A DNA stretch of 64,000 nt from G963674685 sp963674685 (lineage in GTDB: Bacteria > Lernaellota > Lernaellaia > JACKCT01), in NCBI GenBank assembly GCA_963674685.2, contig CAXXWT010000002.1, positions 868,001-932,000 of the forward strand, given 5' to 3'. A program made the position numbers and the translations under genes. This document shows, in pieces, positions 1 through 8,399 of the stretch. Under the pieces are notes generated by a model. The model was not told the DNA's origin. It worked only from the letters and a program-made list of their open reading frames with translations, and ran no database searches. Position 1 is the first letter of the stretch. The number at the start of each line of letters is the position of its first letter.

Positions 1-3000
1 AATGTGTGCCGGCGCTCGCCCAGCTCATTTCTCCGCCGGTCGGCGCAACCTGCCAGGTCAATTCCGTTTCCGAGTCCGTCCAAACAGGGGACGCGGTTGT
101 TGTAGTTATCGATGTCGTCGTCACAATCGTTGTGGTTGGAGCTTGCGTAGTCGAGGTTGTTGAAGTTGTCGTTGGCGCCTCAGTTTCAAGCGTCCTAGCC
201 AGCCGAATACCTATATAAGCATCTCCAGTTCCATCATCAATATAGCGATTCGCGGAGCGCAGGTTGCTTCCGTAATGAGGTGCGTCCCCGCCGCGGATAA
301 CATGGCCCTGGCCTCCGTCGCTTTCCGGCCCCTCTGGATCGGTGACCGTACCGGGATAGGTTGCATCGTACCAATCCCAAACCCATTCCCAGACATTGCC
401 GCTCATGTCGTACAATCCCCAGTTATTGGGGTATTTTTCGCCAACAGGATGTGTTGTTGAATTCCAATTACCGCCATACCAGCCGATATTCTCGATATCG
501 GGAACATCAAATTGAGTATGGCTGGCGTCGCTATTGGTCCCATTATAATAAGCGGTCGTGGTTCCGGCTCGCGTCGCGTATTCCCATTCGGCTTCCGTTA
601 ACAGGCGATAACCAACGCAATCGTACACCGAGGAAACACCGTTCAAGGCCACCGTCGCGCTCTTGATTCCTTCCTTGTCATTGCACCAGGTTGTTGTGTT
701 CCCCGCACTGTCGTCTTGCGCACAAACAATGTTTGTCATTGTGTAGCAAGGATTGATGGACTTCTCTTGAGAAAACTTAATGGAATACGCAATTGCGTCG
801 TACCAACTGACGTCTTCCACAGGGTAATCATCATTGGGACCAAAGTGACTTGGCGTCCAGCTCAGGAGCGTCTGGAACTGACTTTGCGTCGTTTCATAAA
901 TGCTGACTTCAAAATCATTCGTCAGCGTAACTTCATGCTGCGTTTCATCGTCAACAACGCGTCCCGGCTCGTCTGTGGGGCTACCCATGGTGAAGGTTCC
1001 GGCTTTGATCAAGGCGAAATCCTCAGTGTATTCCGGCGGGTCGATAGTTCGGGCTATGCGGAAACCTTTGAAACTGCCTTGAAAGTTTGGGTTGCTGCTA
1101 TTTCGGGTTGCGGATCGACAACTTGAAGACGGGCTGTCATATCTTCCTCCTCGGTTGGCTCTTTGGGTTCCTGTCAAAGCTCCTTCGGGATCCGTTTCGT
1201 TGCCGGAATAATCCTCGTTATACCAGTAATCCCAAACCCATTCGTCGACATTTCCACTGGTGTCGTATAATCCCAAGTCATTCGGAGACTTTTGCCCGAC
1301 AGGGTGAGTTGAACTGTGGGCGTTTAACGTGTACCAGGCAATATTTATTAGGTTCAAATCGGTATCTTCGCCGTTGTAATATGCCGTCGTTGTTCCGGCT
1401 CTGGCCGCCTTTTCCCATTCCGCTTCCGTGGGAAGCCGATATCCTTCGCACCAGTAAACGGAGCCAACGCTATTGAGGCTTACGCTGGCTGATTTTATTC
1501 CGTCATTTAACTTGCAGTAATTGGCTGTATCACCGTCGCTGTTATCCTGGCATTTGATGCCGCTCAATACGTAACATGGCTTATAAGATTTATTTTCCGA
1601 TTTCTTGTTGGCATATGCCAATGCGTCGAACCAACTGACATTTTCCACCGGGCAGTTGCCGCCGCAGTCGGCTCCAGCACCGTCAGCACTGAAATAGCTG
1701 GGATTTCCTCCCATCAGCGCTTCATATTCGTCTTGCGTAACTTCATAAGCGCCGATTTCAAATGCATTCGTCAGCGTAACCTCGTGCTGGGTCTCGTAGG
1801 AGCTGCGCCCTGTTTCGCCGACTGGGCTGCCCATATTGAAATTACCGGCGGGTACTTCAACGAAATTCTCATCATCGCTGACGCATCGAACCTTGAAGGT
1901 TTGACCGGCAAGGTTGCTTTGATAAGCATAAACACCTGCTGTCGTAAACATCAGGGCCCATGTCTGAATATCCGAAGCCTCGGAAGAAGACCAATAGGTT
2001 CCGCAGTCGCCGCTGAGTCCGGTCGGCCAATAGCAACCGTCCGCCGGTCCCTGGTCTGATTGACAACCCGCGCAGGACGAACTGTTACAACTGCCATCTA
2101 GGCAGTCATCTTTCACACCACAAGCCCCGCCCGTTTGAGTGTTGGCGCAATCGCGAACCAGTGACCTCAGTTCCGAGATTGTCGGCAATCGCCAGCTTAA
2201 ACCGCCTGTCGGTAAAGTACTGCAATAGCTGTTGGCATCGCTCCAGCTTTTCTCAGTGTCAGGCGGTTCCAACTGCCATATCAGATTTGTATTGGGTTCG
2301 CGCCACGTACCGACGGAGCTTTCCGTGTTTGATAAATCTGAAATATAAGCCGCACCATAATTATAATAAGCGCCATATGCGCCGACGATGGAATGATCGC
2401 TGGAAATAGCAGCCGCACATCCGTAATAATCGCCTTGATAAGCATAGGTCGCCGTGTTTTTTTCCACCTCTTCCCAGGTGTTGGTGCCGGTTCTATGGAA
2501 AATGTAAGCGGCTCCTGCATTCGAGCCTTCTTCATCCTCCCGATAAGCACCCACAATGGCATAATCGCCGGAGATGGAAACCGAGTGGCCGAAATAGTCT
2601 GAATCCTGAGCATCGGAAGCTGTTTTCTTTATTCCACCATCCCAGGTATTCGTTCCTGTCCGATGGAAGATATAAACTGCGCCGGCGTCGGTTCCACTTC
2701 CATCTTCCTGATCCGCTCCTACAATGGCGTAATCACCGGATATGGAAACGGAATAACCGAAGTGATCATATGCCACTGGTGTATCGGATGAGATTTTCCT
2801 GGTGACTTCACCCCAGGTATTTGTTCCGGTTCTATGAAAAATATAGGCTGCACCTGTTGTATCTTCCAAATAAGCGCCCACAATGGCGTAATCACCGGAA
2901 ATCGAGACGGATTGGCCAAAGTAATCGTCCGCATCCGGATCACTTGAAACGATTCGCGTTCCAGTGTCCCAGGTATTGGTACCGGTTCTGTGGAAGATGT

Positions 3001-4393
3001 ATGCAGCTCCGGCTCTTGATCCACCCTCATATTCATGATAAGCGCCCACAATGGCGTAATCGCCCGAGATCGAAACGGAATTACCATAATAAGCATATGA
3101 GCTAGGTTCATCCGGTAAAATATTGGCAACGGGATCATCCGTCCAGGAATTATCTCCGGTTCGATGAAAGATATAGGCAGCCCCGGCAAACTCACCTACA
3201 TCATCCAGGTCTTCCAGCCTTGCGCCCACAATGGCGTAATCCCCGGAAATGGAAACGGAATAACCGAACTGGTCCGCTTGATCGGGACTTGTGGATTGTA
3301 TTTTTACGGCAGAATCCCAGATATTGTTTCCGGTTCGTTGATATATGTAAGCTGCTCCTGCCTCCGAACCTCCCGTATCCTCTTGATATGCACCCACAAT
3401 GGCGTAATCCCCTGAGATGGAAACGGAATAACCGAAGTAGTCATCATTAGCGGGATCCGTAGCGACAATTCTGTATTGATTGTAGTCACTTGCGTCAGGT
3501 TGCTCGGAAGCGATTGACGGAAAGCTCGTCTCAATGGTCGGTGTTGTATTTGTGAGTAGTTGTGTCGTTTTGAAAATAGTCGCCGATGCAGAAGTGAGTG
3601 ATCGGTTTGCTGAGTGCGGAGAATTGTGTTTAGATATTCTTTCCTGATCTGTTTTTGAGTGAATGGCAATTTTGGAAGCGTCATTGAAGCCACGAACGCA
3701 TCTCACATTGTTAAGGCTTTCGTGATTGATGATACCGATTTCGCCTGTGGAATTCTGAATTTGCCATGCGAAACCCCTGAGATCCTGAACTACGTTTGAA
3801 GACCAATACGCAATATCTGATTCCTTTTGTTCCAAAGGAAAATTATTTTCATTTTCAAAATCATCTTCAAGCAAACAGCCATCGCATGAAGAATTTTTGC
3901 AGGAAGAATTCAGGCAATCATCGCTAACATTACAGGCACCGTCTGTTTTCGTTTCAGTGCACCAGGAAAAAAGACTCCTTAATTCCGATATTGTAGGCAA
4001 ACGCCAATCATCGTAACCGCCAAGAAATAACCGCTCGCAATGATCGTCAGCTTGCGAAAACTCTATCTCACCGCCAGTTGGAGTCACTTGCCAGACCAAG
4101 CCTGTTTTGTCATCAATCCAGACATCGAATTCGGCATCCATCTGGTACGTATCACTTAAAGGATCATAGTAATACGTGTCGTCATTAAGCATCCCTGTGT
4201 CGCTGAATGCGGAATCATTATCAATTGCGATAGAATCATCATCCAGTTCTGCGGTTTTGTCACTGTCGACAGCGCTGATTATTCCATAGTCGTGGGCGTC
4301 GTCATCATCAGCTGCGTACTCCATATCGCAGGTCAGGCTGAAAACAACGCTGAAACAAAGAACAAACAATATCTTGAGACGAGAGTGATTCAT
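1..4393 (-). CDS. Giant mosaic lipoprotein, 5' part only (DUF1566, FG-GAP, FGE-sulfatase domains)
   Basis: An open frame runs unbroken from the ATG at 4393 to the window edge (at least 1,464 codons); I checked the frame at about 3080, 1858, 1012, 418 and 25. Signal peptide MNHSRLKILF... leads to a possible lipobox (SLTC), then an Asp-rich stretch. Domains in order, rough residues: DUF1566 (90-245, motif DDWRLPTISELRSL); six full and one decayed FG-GAP-type repeats of 55-60 residues (300-690, each with SVSISGDYAIVGA and GAAYIFHRTG); a second DUF1566 (700-835); two FGE-sulfatase/SUMF1-like domains (845-1108 and 1126-1398, RLPTEAEWEKAARAG and RLLTEAEWEYATRAG); a Thr-rich linker (1400-1432); the start of a third DUF1566. 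These folds are common in surface-exposed proteins; the substrate is unknown. Expression is probably from the sigma-54 site at 4459-4475. Confidence 0.85.
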   Translation of the reverse strand, partial: MNHSRLKILFVLCFSVVFSLTCDMEYAADDDDAHDYGIISAVDSDKTAELDDDSIAIDNDSAFSDTGMLNDDTYYYDPLSDTYQMDAEFDVWIDDKTGLVWQVTPTGGEIEFSQADDHCERLFLGGYDDWRLPTISELRSLFSWCTETKTDGACNVSDDCLNSSCKNSSCDGCLLEDDFENENNFPLEQKESDIAYWSSNVVQDLRGFAWQIQNSTGEIGIINHESLNNVRCVRGFNDASKIAIHSKTDQERISKHNSPHSANRSLTSASATIFKTTQLLTNTTPTIETSFPSIASEQPDASDYNQYRIVATDPANDDYFGYSVSISGDYAIVGAYQEDTGGSEAGAAYIYQRTGNNIWDSAVKIQSTSPDQADQFGYSVSISGDYAIVGARLEDLDDVGEFAGAAYIFHRTGDNSWTDDPVANILPDEPSSYAYYGNSVSISGDYAIVGAYHEYEGGSRAGAAYIFHRTGTNTWDTGTRIVSSDPDADDYFGQSVSISGDYAIVGAYLEDTTGAAYIFHRTGTNTWGEVTRKISSDTPVAYDHFGYSVSISGDYAIVGADQEDGSGTDAGAVYIFHRTGTNTWDGGIKKTASDAQDSDYFGHSVSISGDYAIVGAYREDEEGSNAGAAYIFHRTGTNTWEEVEKNTATYAYQGDYYGCAAAISSDHSIVGAYGAYYNYGAAYISDLSNTESSVGTWREPNTNLIWQLEPPDTEKSWSDANSYCSTLPTGGLSWRLPTISELRSLVRDCANTQTGGACGVKDDCLDGSCNSSSCAGCQSDQGPADGCYWPTGLSGDCGTYWSSSEASDIQTWALMFTTAGVYAYQSNLAGQTFKVRCVSDDENFVEVPAGNFNMGSPVGETGRSSYETQHEVTLTNAFEIGAYEVTQDEYEALMGGNPSYFSADGAGADCGGNCPVENVSWFDALAYANKKSENKSYKPCYVLSGIKCQDNSDGDTANYCKLNDGIKSASVSLNSVGSVYWCEGYRLPTEAEWEKAARAGTTTAYYNGEDTDLNLINIAWYTLNAHSSTHPVGQKSPNDLGLYDTSGNVDEWVWDYWYNEDYSGNETDPEGALTGTQRANRGGRYDSPSSSCRSATRNSSNPNFQGSFKGFRIARTIDPPEYTEDFALIKAGTFTMGSPTDEPGRVVDDETQHEVTLTNDFEVSIYETTQSQFQTLLSWTPSHFGPNDDYPVEDVSWYDAIAYSIKFSQEKSINPCYTMTNIVCAQDDSAGNTTTWCNDKEGIKSATVALNGVSSVYDCVGYRLLTEAEWEYATRAGTTTAYYNGTNSDASHTQFDVPDIENIGWYGGNWNSTTHPVGEKYPNNWGLYDMSGNVWEWVWDWYDATYPGTVTDPEGPESDGGQGHVIRGGDAPHYGSNLRSANRYIDDGTGDAYIGIRLARTLETEAPTTTSTTSTTQAPTTTIVTTTSITTTTASPVWTDSETELTWQVAPTGGEMSWASAGTH

Positions 4394-4458
4394 CGATGCT
4401 TCCTTATCGGTGTTCGTGTTTTACGAAAAATTCTGATCCGCGCTTGCGCCCGCAATAA

Positions 4459-4475
4459 GGCAATGTCCGTGCCAA
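4459..4475 (-). promoter_or_regulatory. Sigma-54 (-24/-12) promoter
   Basis: Read on the minus strand the site is TTGGCACGGACATTGCC, which fits the RpoN consensus TGGCACG-N4-TTGC exactly. It lies 66 bp upstream of the ATG of the giant lipoprotein gene and downstream of an NtrC-type activator gene. Transcription would start near 4447. Function is inferred from the match and the context. Confidence 0.75.
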
Positions 4476-4541
4476 CCAATGACAAAAAATCCACCATATT
4501 TTTTTGTAAGTTTTTGACTTTAATGAAGTGAAAGCGGCGGA

Positions 4542-4584
4542 TTTTTCTTGAAAAGCAAGAATGTTTTATTACATTTCAAGAAAT
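4542..4584. promoter_or_regulatory. Candidate upstream activator sites (inverted TTCTTGAA / TTCAAGAA)
   Basis: Two 10-13 bp elements in opposite orientation, TTTTCTTGAAAA (about 4542-4553) and ATTTCAAGAAAT (about 4573-4584), sit roughly 70-110 bp upstream of the sigma-54 site, the usual distance for enhancer sites bound by NtrC-family activators. Each half is itself close to palindromic. Binding by the neighbouring regulator is inferred. Confidence 0.4.
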
Positions 4585-4619
4585 TATTATTGCGTAAGAA
4601 GAAAGGGGGCGGCGGCGGA

Positions 4620-6020
4620 TTATTCTTTTGTCGGCAAGTCGTGCTTTTTTAGAAGAGCATACAAACGCGGCTGGGAAAGCCCGGATAATCCGGCGGCATC
4701 TTTGATATTGTAGTTCGTTTCCGCAAGCAGGTCCGTCAGGTAAACCTTCTCCGCTTTGTCCAAGGCAAAAGTTTTATATTCCTTGAACGACGGAAGCTTA
4801 TCCGATTGGTCGGATACCGGCGGCGCGGGATCGGCGCACTCCAGGGATTTTTTCGCCAGATCCGCGCGCAGGTATTTGGGCAGATGGATCGGGTATAGAA
4901 CCTGGGAATCCCCGGCGATGACAATCGCCTGCTCGATGCTCTGGACCAGTTCCCGGACATTTCCCGGCCAGTGGTATTTTTCCAGGCATTCCATGAACTC
5001 CGGCGAATATCCTTTCACGGGAATATCATTATCCCCGCATATCTTTTCGAGATAATGATGCGTAAGTTTTTTCACATCGCCGGATCTTTGATTCAGAGGC
5101 GGCAGCTTGATCGTGACGGTTTGCAGCCTGAACAGCAGATCCTGCCTGAAGTTCCCCGTCTCGATCAGATCCGCCAGCTCCCTGTTTGTGGCGGCCACAA
5201 GCCGAAAATCGCTCTTCCGCTCTTTGACGCTGCCGATCGGCTTGTATGTGCGTTCCTGTAGCGTGCGCAGCAGGACCTTTTGATGCGCGAGTTTCAATTC
5301 CGAAATTTCGTCCAGAAACAGCGTGCCTCCGTCCGCCTGCTCCACAAGCCCCGTCGTTGTTTTTTCCGCGCTGGTAAAAGCGCCTTTTGTGTGACCGAAT
5401 AAAATGCTCTCGAACAGGTTTTCCGGGACGGAAGCGCAATCCACAATCACAAACGCCTTGTTTGCGCGATCGCTGTTTTCGTGAATGGCGCGGGCGAAAA
5501 GCTCCTTGCCCGTCCCCGTTTCACCGAGGATCATCACGTTGGATGCGCTGGAAGACGCTCTGGCGACCAGATCCAGGCATTCATTGAATTCAAAACTGTC
5601 GCCGATGATGTTTTTTCTTTTCAGAACGATTTTTTTCTCGGCCGCGGAATTCTTTTTCCGTCTGTAGTCAAGCGCCCGCGTTACGGACAATACAATGTCG
5701 TTGATGGATCCGTTTTTCGGGATGTAATCCCAGGCGTCTTTTTCAATAGCAAGAGCCGCGCCATCGGGTTCATCATTGCCGGTCATGATGATGATTTCCG
5801 GGGCGCAGTGCGTATCTCTGAACCTGGGGATATAGTCCAGGCCGTTGCCGTCGGGCATGCGCACGTCCAGAAGAACCAGATCAATGAAGGCGCCGGCCGC
5901 CAGATCCAATCCGTCGCTCAGGGTATGGGCGCAAGTTACGTCATAACCCGATTGCGAAAGTTTCCCTTTGAAGGATTCGCAAAGCGATCTGTCGTCGTCA
6001 ACGATCAGGATACTCGTCAT
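4620..6020 (-). CDS. Sigma-54-dependent response regulator (NtrC family)
   Basis: 466 residues, full length for the family. An N-terminal receiver (1-120) has Asp52 in LVLLDVRMPDGNG as the phosphoacceptor. The central AAA+ domain has Walker A GETGTGKE (166-173), the sigma-54-contacting loop GAFTSA (213-218, usually GAFTGA) and Walker B GGTLFLDEI (231-239). A C-terminal Fis-type helix-turn-helix follows (about 430-462, NIKDAAGLSGLSQPRLYALL). The hybrid kinase gene ends 75 bp upstream on the same strand, so the two probably form one two-component system. The nearest target is the sigma-54 promoter at 4459-4475. The Gly-to-Ser change in the GAFTGA loop is unusual but conservative. Confidence 0.93.
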   Translation of the reverse strand: MTSILIVDDDRSLCESFKGKLSQSGYDVTCAHTLSDGLDLAAGAFIDLVLLDVRMPDGNGLDYIPRFRDTHCAPEIIIMTGNDEPDGAALAIEKDAWDYIPKNGSINDIVLSVTRALDYRRKKNSAAEKKIVLKRKNIIGDSFEFNECLDLVARASSSASNVMILGETGTGKELFARAIHENSDRANKAFVIVDCASVPENLFESILFGHTKGAFTSAEKTTTGLVEQADGGTLFLDEISELKLAHQKVLLRTLQERTYKPIGSVKERKSDFRLVAATNRELADLIETGNFRQDLLFRLQTVTIKLPPLNQRSGDVKKLTHHYLEKICGDNDIPVKGYSPEFMECLEKYHWPGNVRELVQSIEQAIVIAGDSQVLYPIHLPKYLRADLAKKSLECADPAPPVSDQSDKLPSFKEYKTFALDKAEKVYLTDLLAETNYNIKDAAGLSGLSQPRLYALLKKHDLPTKE

Positions 6021-6095
6021 AGTTTGAATTCGTTATCCGTATAAAATATTTTCATCACACAAGAAGACCTGCAAAAACAACCAACTATAGCAGGA

Positions 6096-8087
6096 TTAGG
6101 ATTGCGCGGTCCAGCCGATGACCTCCCGAATCATTCCGGCGATTCCGGCGGGATCCATGGGTTTGACGATCAGGCGCATTTTTTGATTCTCGGACTGCTG
6201 CAACTGCGCCATCGCTTTTGAAAATCCGGTCATGATGATCGTCGGAAATTCCGGGGCGATCTGCGTGATTTTTTTATGTAACTGAAACCCGGTCATTTTC
6301 GGCATCACCTGATCGGTCAGCAATAAGTCGTATTTTCCCGGATTCAGCTTGAAATCCTGGAGCGCCTGAATCGGCTCGCGGTAGGTATCGACCTTGTATC
6401 CCAGGCCGGTCAGAAGCGCGCTTCCGGCGTCCAGGATCGCCTCTTCGTCGTCCACCATCATGATCGTCTCGCTGCCTTTGGGCAATTCGGAAACGCTCGA
6501 AATGTCTTCCGCGTACGCCGACTGCCTGAAAACCGGAAAATAGACGTCAAAGATCGCGCCTTGTCCCGGCTCGCTTTTCACCATGATCCGGCCGTCATGG
6601 CCCTCCACGATTCCATGCACAACCGAAAGCCCCAGCCCCGTGCCCTCGCCTTGTTCCTTGGTCGTGAAAAACGGATCGAAAATCCGATCCACCGTATCCG
6701 AATCCATCCCGCGGCCCGAATCCTTGATGGTGAGCTTAACGTAGTCGCCTGCGGGCAGGGAAAGACCGATTCCATCCAAATCTTCCAATGGAGATTCGGT
6801 TAATGAAACTTCAACAGTCCCGTCTTTTTCACCGACGGCCTGAAAGCCGTTGGTGCAAAGGTTCAGAACAACCTGGAAAATTCGGGATGAATCCGCCAAT
6901 ACGGTCTGGCAGTCATCGTCGATGTCCGCCTTGATTTCGATATTCTTCGGCATGGAGGCTTTCATGAATTTCAGGGCTTCATTGACAGTATCCTGGATGC
7001 GGATGGGAATGCGCTTCTGGTCGCTTTGCCGGCTGAATGTGAGAATCTGGTTGACCAGGTCCCTGGCCCGGTTGGCGCCTTCGATGACGCGGCCGACGTT
7101 CTCCCCGGCGGCCGGATCGTTTTTCACGGCGTCCTGCACCATTTTCGACGACCACAGGATGCCGGTGAGAATGTTGTTGAAGTCGTGCGCGATGCCTCCG
7201 GCCAGCGTGCCCATCATCTCCATCTTCTGCGCCTGATGAAGCATCTTCTCGAACTTTTCCTTTTCGTTTTGAGCCAGCCGTTTTTCGGTTACATCCTGGT
7301 ACATGACGACGAAATACGCGAACTCGTTCTTGTCATTGAAAACCGGGAAGCAGGTCGCTTCAATAAATTTTTCCTCGTAGGGATACCATTCAGGATGCTC
7401 CACGCGTTGCTGGCGATAATTCAAACACAACTCAATGTCGGTTCTAAATATTTTTCCCTCACGCATGGCATAAAGGTCATCTAGGATTCCGTATTGTTTC
7501 ACCACTTCATCTTCGAAAAAACAGTAATCCTTGGATGGCTCTACGCCGACTTTATCGAGTCCCATAACCTGAGAAAACGCCTTATTCGAGCGAATGACAT
7601 AGCCGTCCTTATTGAAAATCATAATGCCGTAGGGATTGTGCTCGATGATGCTGTTTGTAATATCCGGCATGGCCTTCACTTCTTCCACAATATTTCTTTG
7701 CCTGGATATATCGCTGATGGTGTTGATGACGGCTACGATCTCGCCGTCTTCATTTCTCTTGGCGTAATAGGAATACTCCAACCAGTTTTTCTTGCCATCC
7801 GGTCCCGGTACGCCGAACTCGTGGTTGGTCTGCTCTCCGTTGGCAAACATATTATCGACCAAAATCTCACGCGTCTTCGCGATTTCCGGCGGGAAACATT
7901 CGGCAATGGTTTTGCCCAGCAGTTCGCCTGCCTTAAGGCCGCTTTTGGCCTCCATTTCGGGACCGATCTGGGCGTAGATGTGCTTGTACTCACGATCCAT
8001 GACCAGGATGGCGAATTTACCGATGGAATCGACGTAATCGGAAAATTCGGATCTGGCCTGATTTTTCTCGGCAAAAGAACTCAACAC
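6096..8087 (-). CDS. PAS-domain hybrid sensor histidine kinase
   Basis: 663 residues. Two PAS domains (about 20-130 and 145-275) precede an H-box with His301 in GGIAHDFNNILTG, a HATPase_c domain (about 400-525; CTNGFQAV N-box, DSGRGMD, FDPFFTTK, GTGLGLSVVHGIV) and a C-terminal receiver (about 540-660, with LLLTDQVMPKMTG). No membrane segment or signal peptide is visible, so it is probably cytoplasmic and senses an internal signal through PAS. The start is GTG at 8087 behind AAAAGGAG; a TTG one codon later would also fit. It is followed by the NtrC-type regulator, its likely partner. Confidence 0.92.
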   Translation of the reverse strand: MLSSFAEKNQARSEFSDYVDSIGKFAILVMDREYKHIYAQIGPEMEAKSGLKAGELLGKTIAECFPPEIAKTREILVDNMFANGEQTNHEFGVPGPDGKKNWLEYSYYAKRNEDGEIVAVINTISDISRQRNIVEEVKAMPDITNSIIEHNPYGIMIFNKDGYVIRSNKAFSQVMGLDKVGVEPSKDYCFFEDEVVKQYGILDDLYAMREGKIFRTDIELCLNYRQQRVEHPEWYPYEEKFIEATCFPVFNDKNEFAYFVVMYQDVTEKRLAQNEKEKFEKMLHQAQKMEMMGTLAGGIAHDFNNILTGILWSSKMVQDAVKNDPAAGENVGRVIEGANRARDLVNQILTFSRQSDQKRIPIRIQDTVNEALKFMKASMPKNIEIKADIDDDCQTVLADSSRIFQVVLNLCTNGFQAVGEKDGTVEVSLTESPLEDLDGIGLSLPAGDYVKLTIKDSGRGMDSDTVDRIFDPFFTTKEQGEGTGLGLSVVHGIVEGHDGRIMVKSEPGQGAIFDVYFPVFRQSAYAEDISSVSELPKGSETIMMVDDEEAILDAGSALLTGLGYKVDTYREPIQALQDFKLNPGKYDLLLTDQVMPKMTGFQLHKKITQIAPEFPTIIMTGFSKAMAQLQQSENQKMRLIVKPMDPAGIAGMIREVIGWTAQS

Positions 8088-8399
8088 AATAACTCCTTTT
8101 CAAAAAAGCGCCGCGCCGCCATTGAAATGCAAAAGTTCATAATCGGAAAATCAACCACTTTCTATAAAGCGAGTCCCTTTGAATCCCGTATGAGCTTCGT
8201 TGACGCTATTGTCTAAAACAATTCCAGCAATCAAATCCGGCAATTCCATTGATTGACAATTTATTTTTCTACACCTGCTAGAAACTCAATACAAAATTAT
8301 TGATATATTTCCTAGCCCATTATTTAACAATTATACCCAATGTGAGTTATTTGGCTTTAGCAAACTTAACTTGCGTGTCAGGCGGTGTATAACCCAATT
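8088..8399. other. Gene-free spacer
   Basis: This AT-rich 312-bp stretch lies between the VCBS gene's stop and the kinase start, both on the minus strand. A TATAAT hexamer occurs on the minus strand at 8335-8330 but has no convincing -35 partner. No hairpin terminator was seen after the VCBS gene. Confidence 0.4.
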
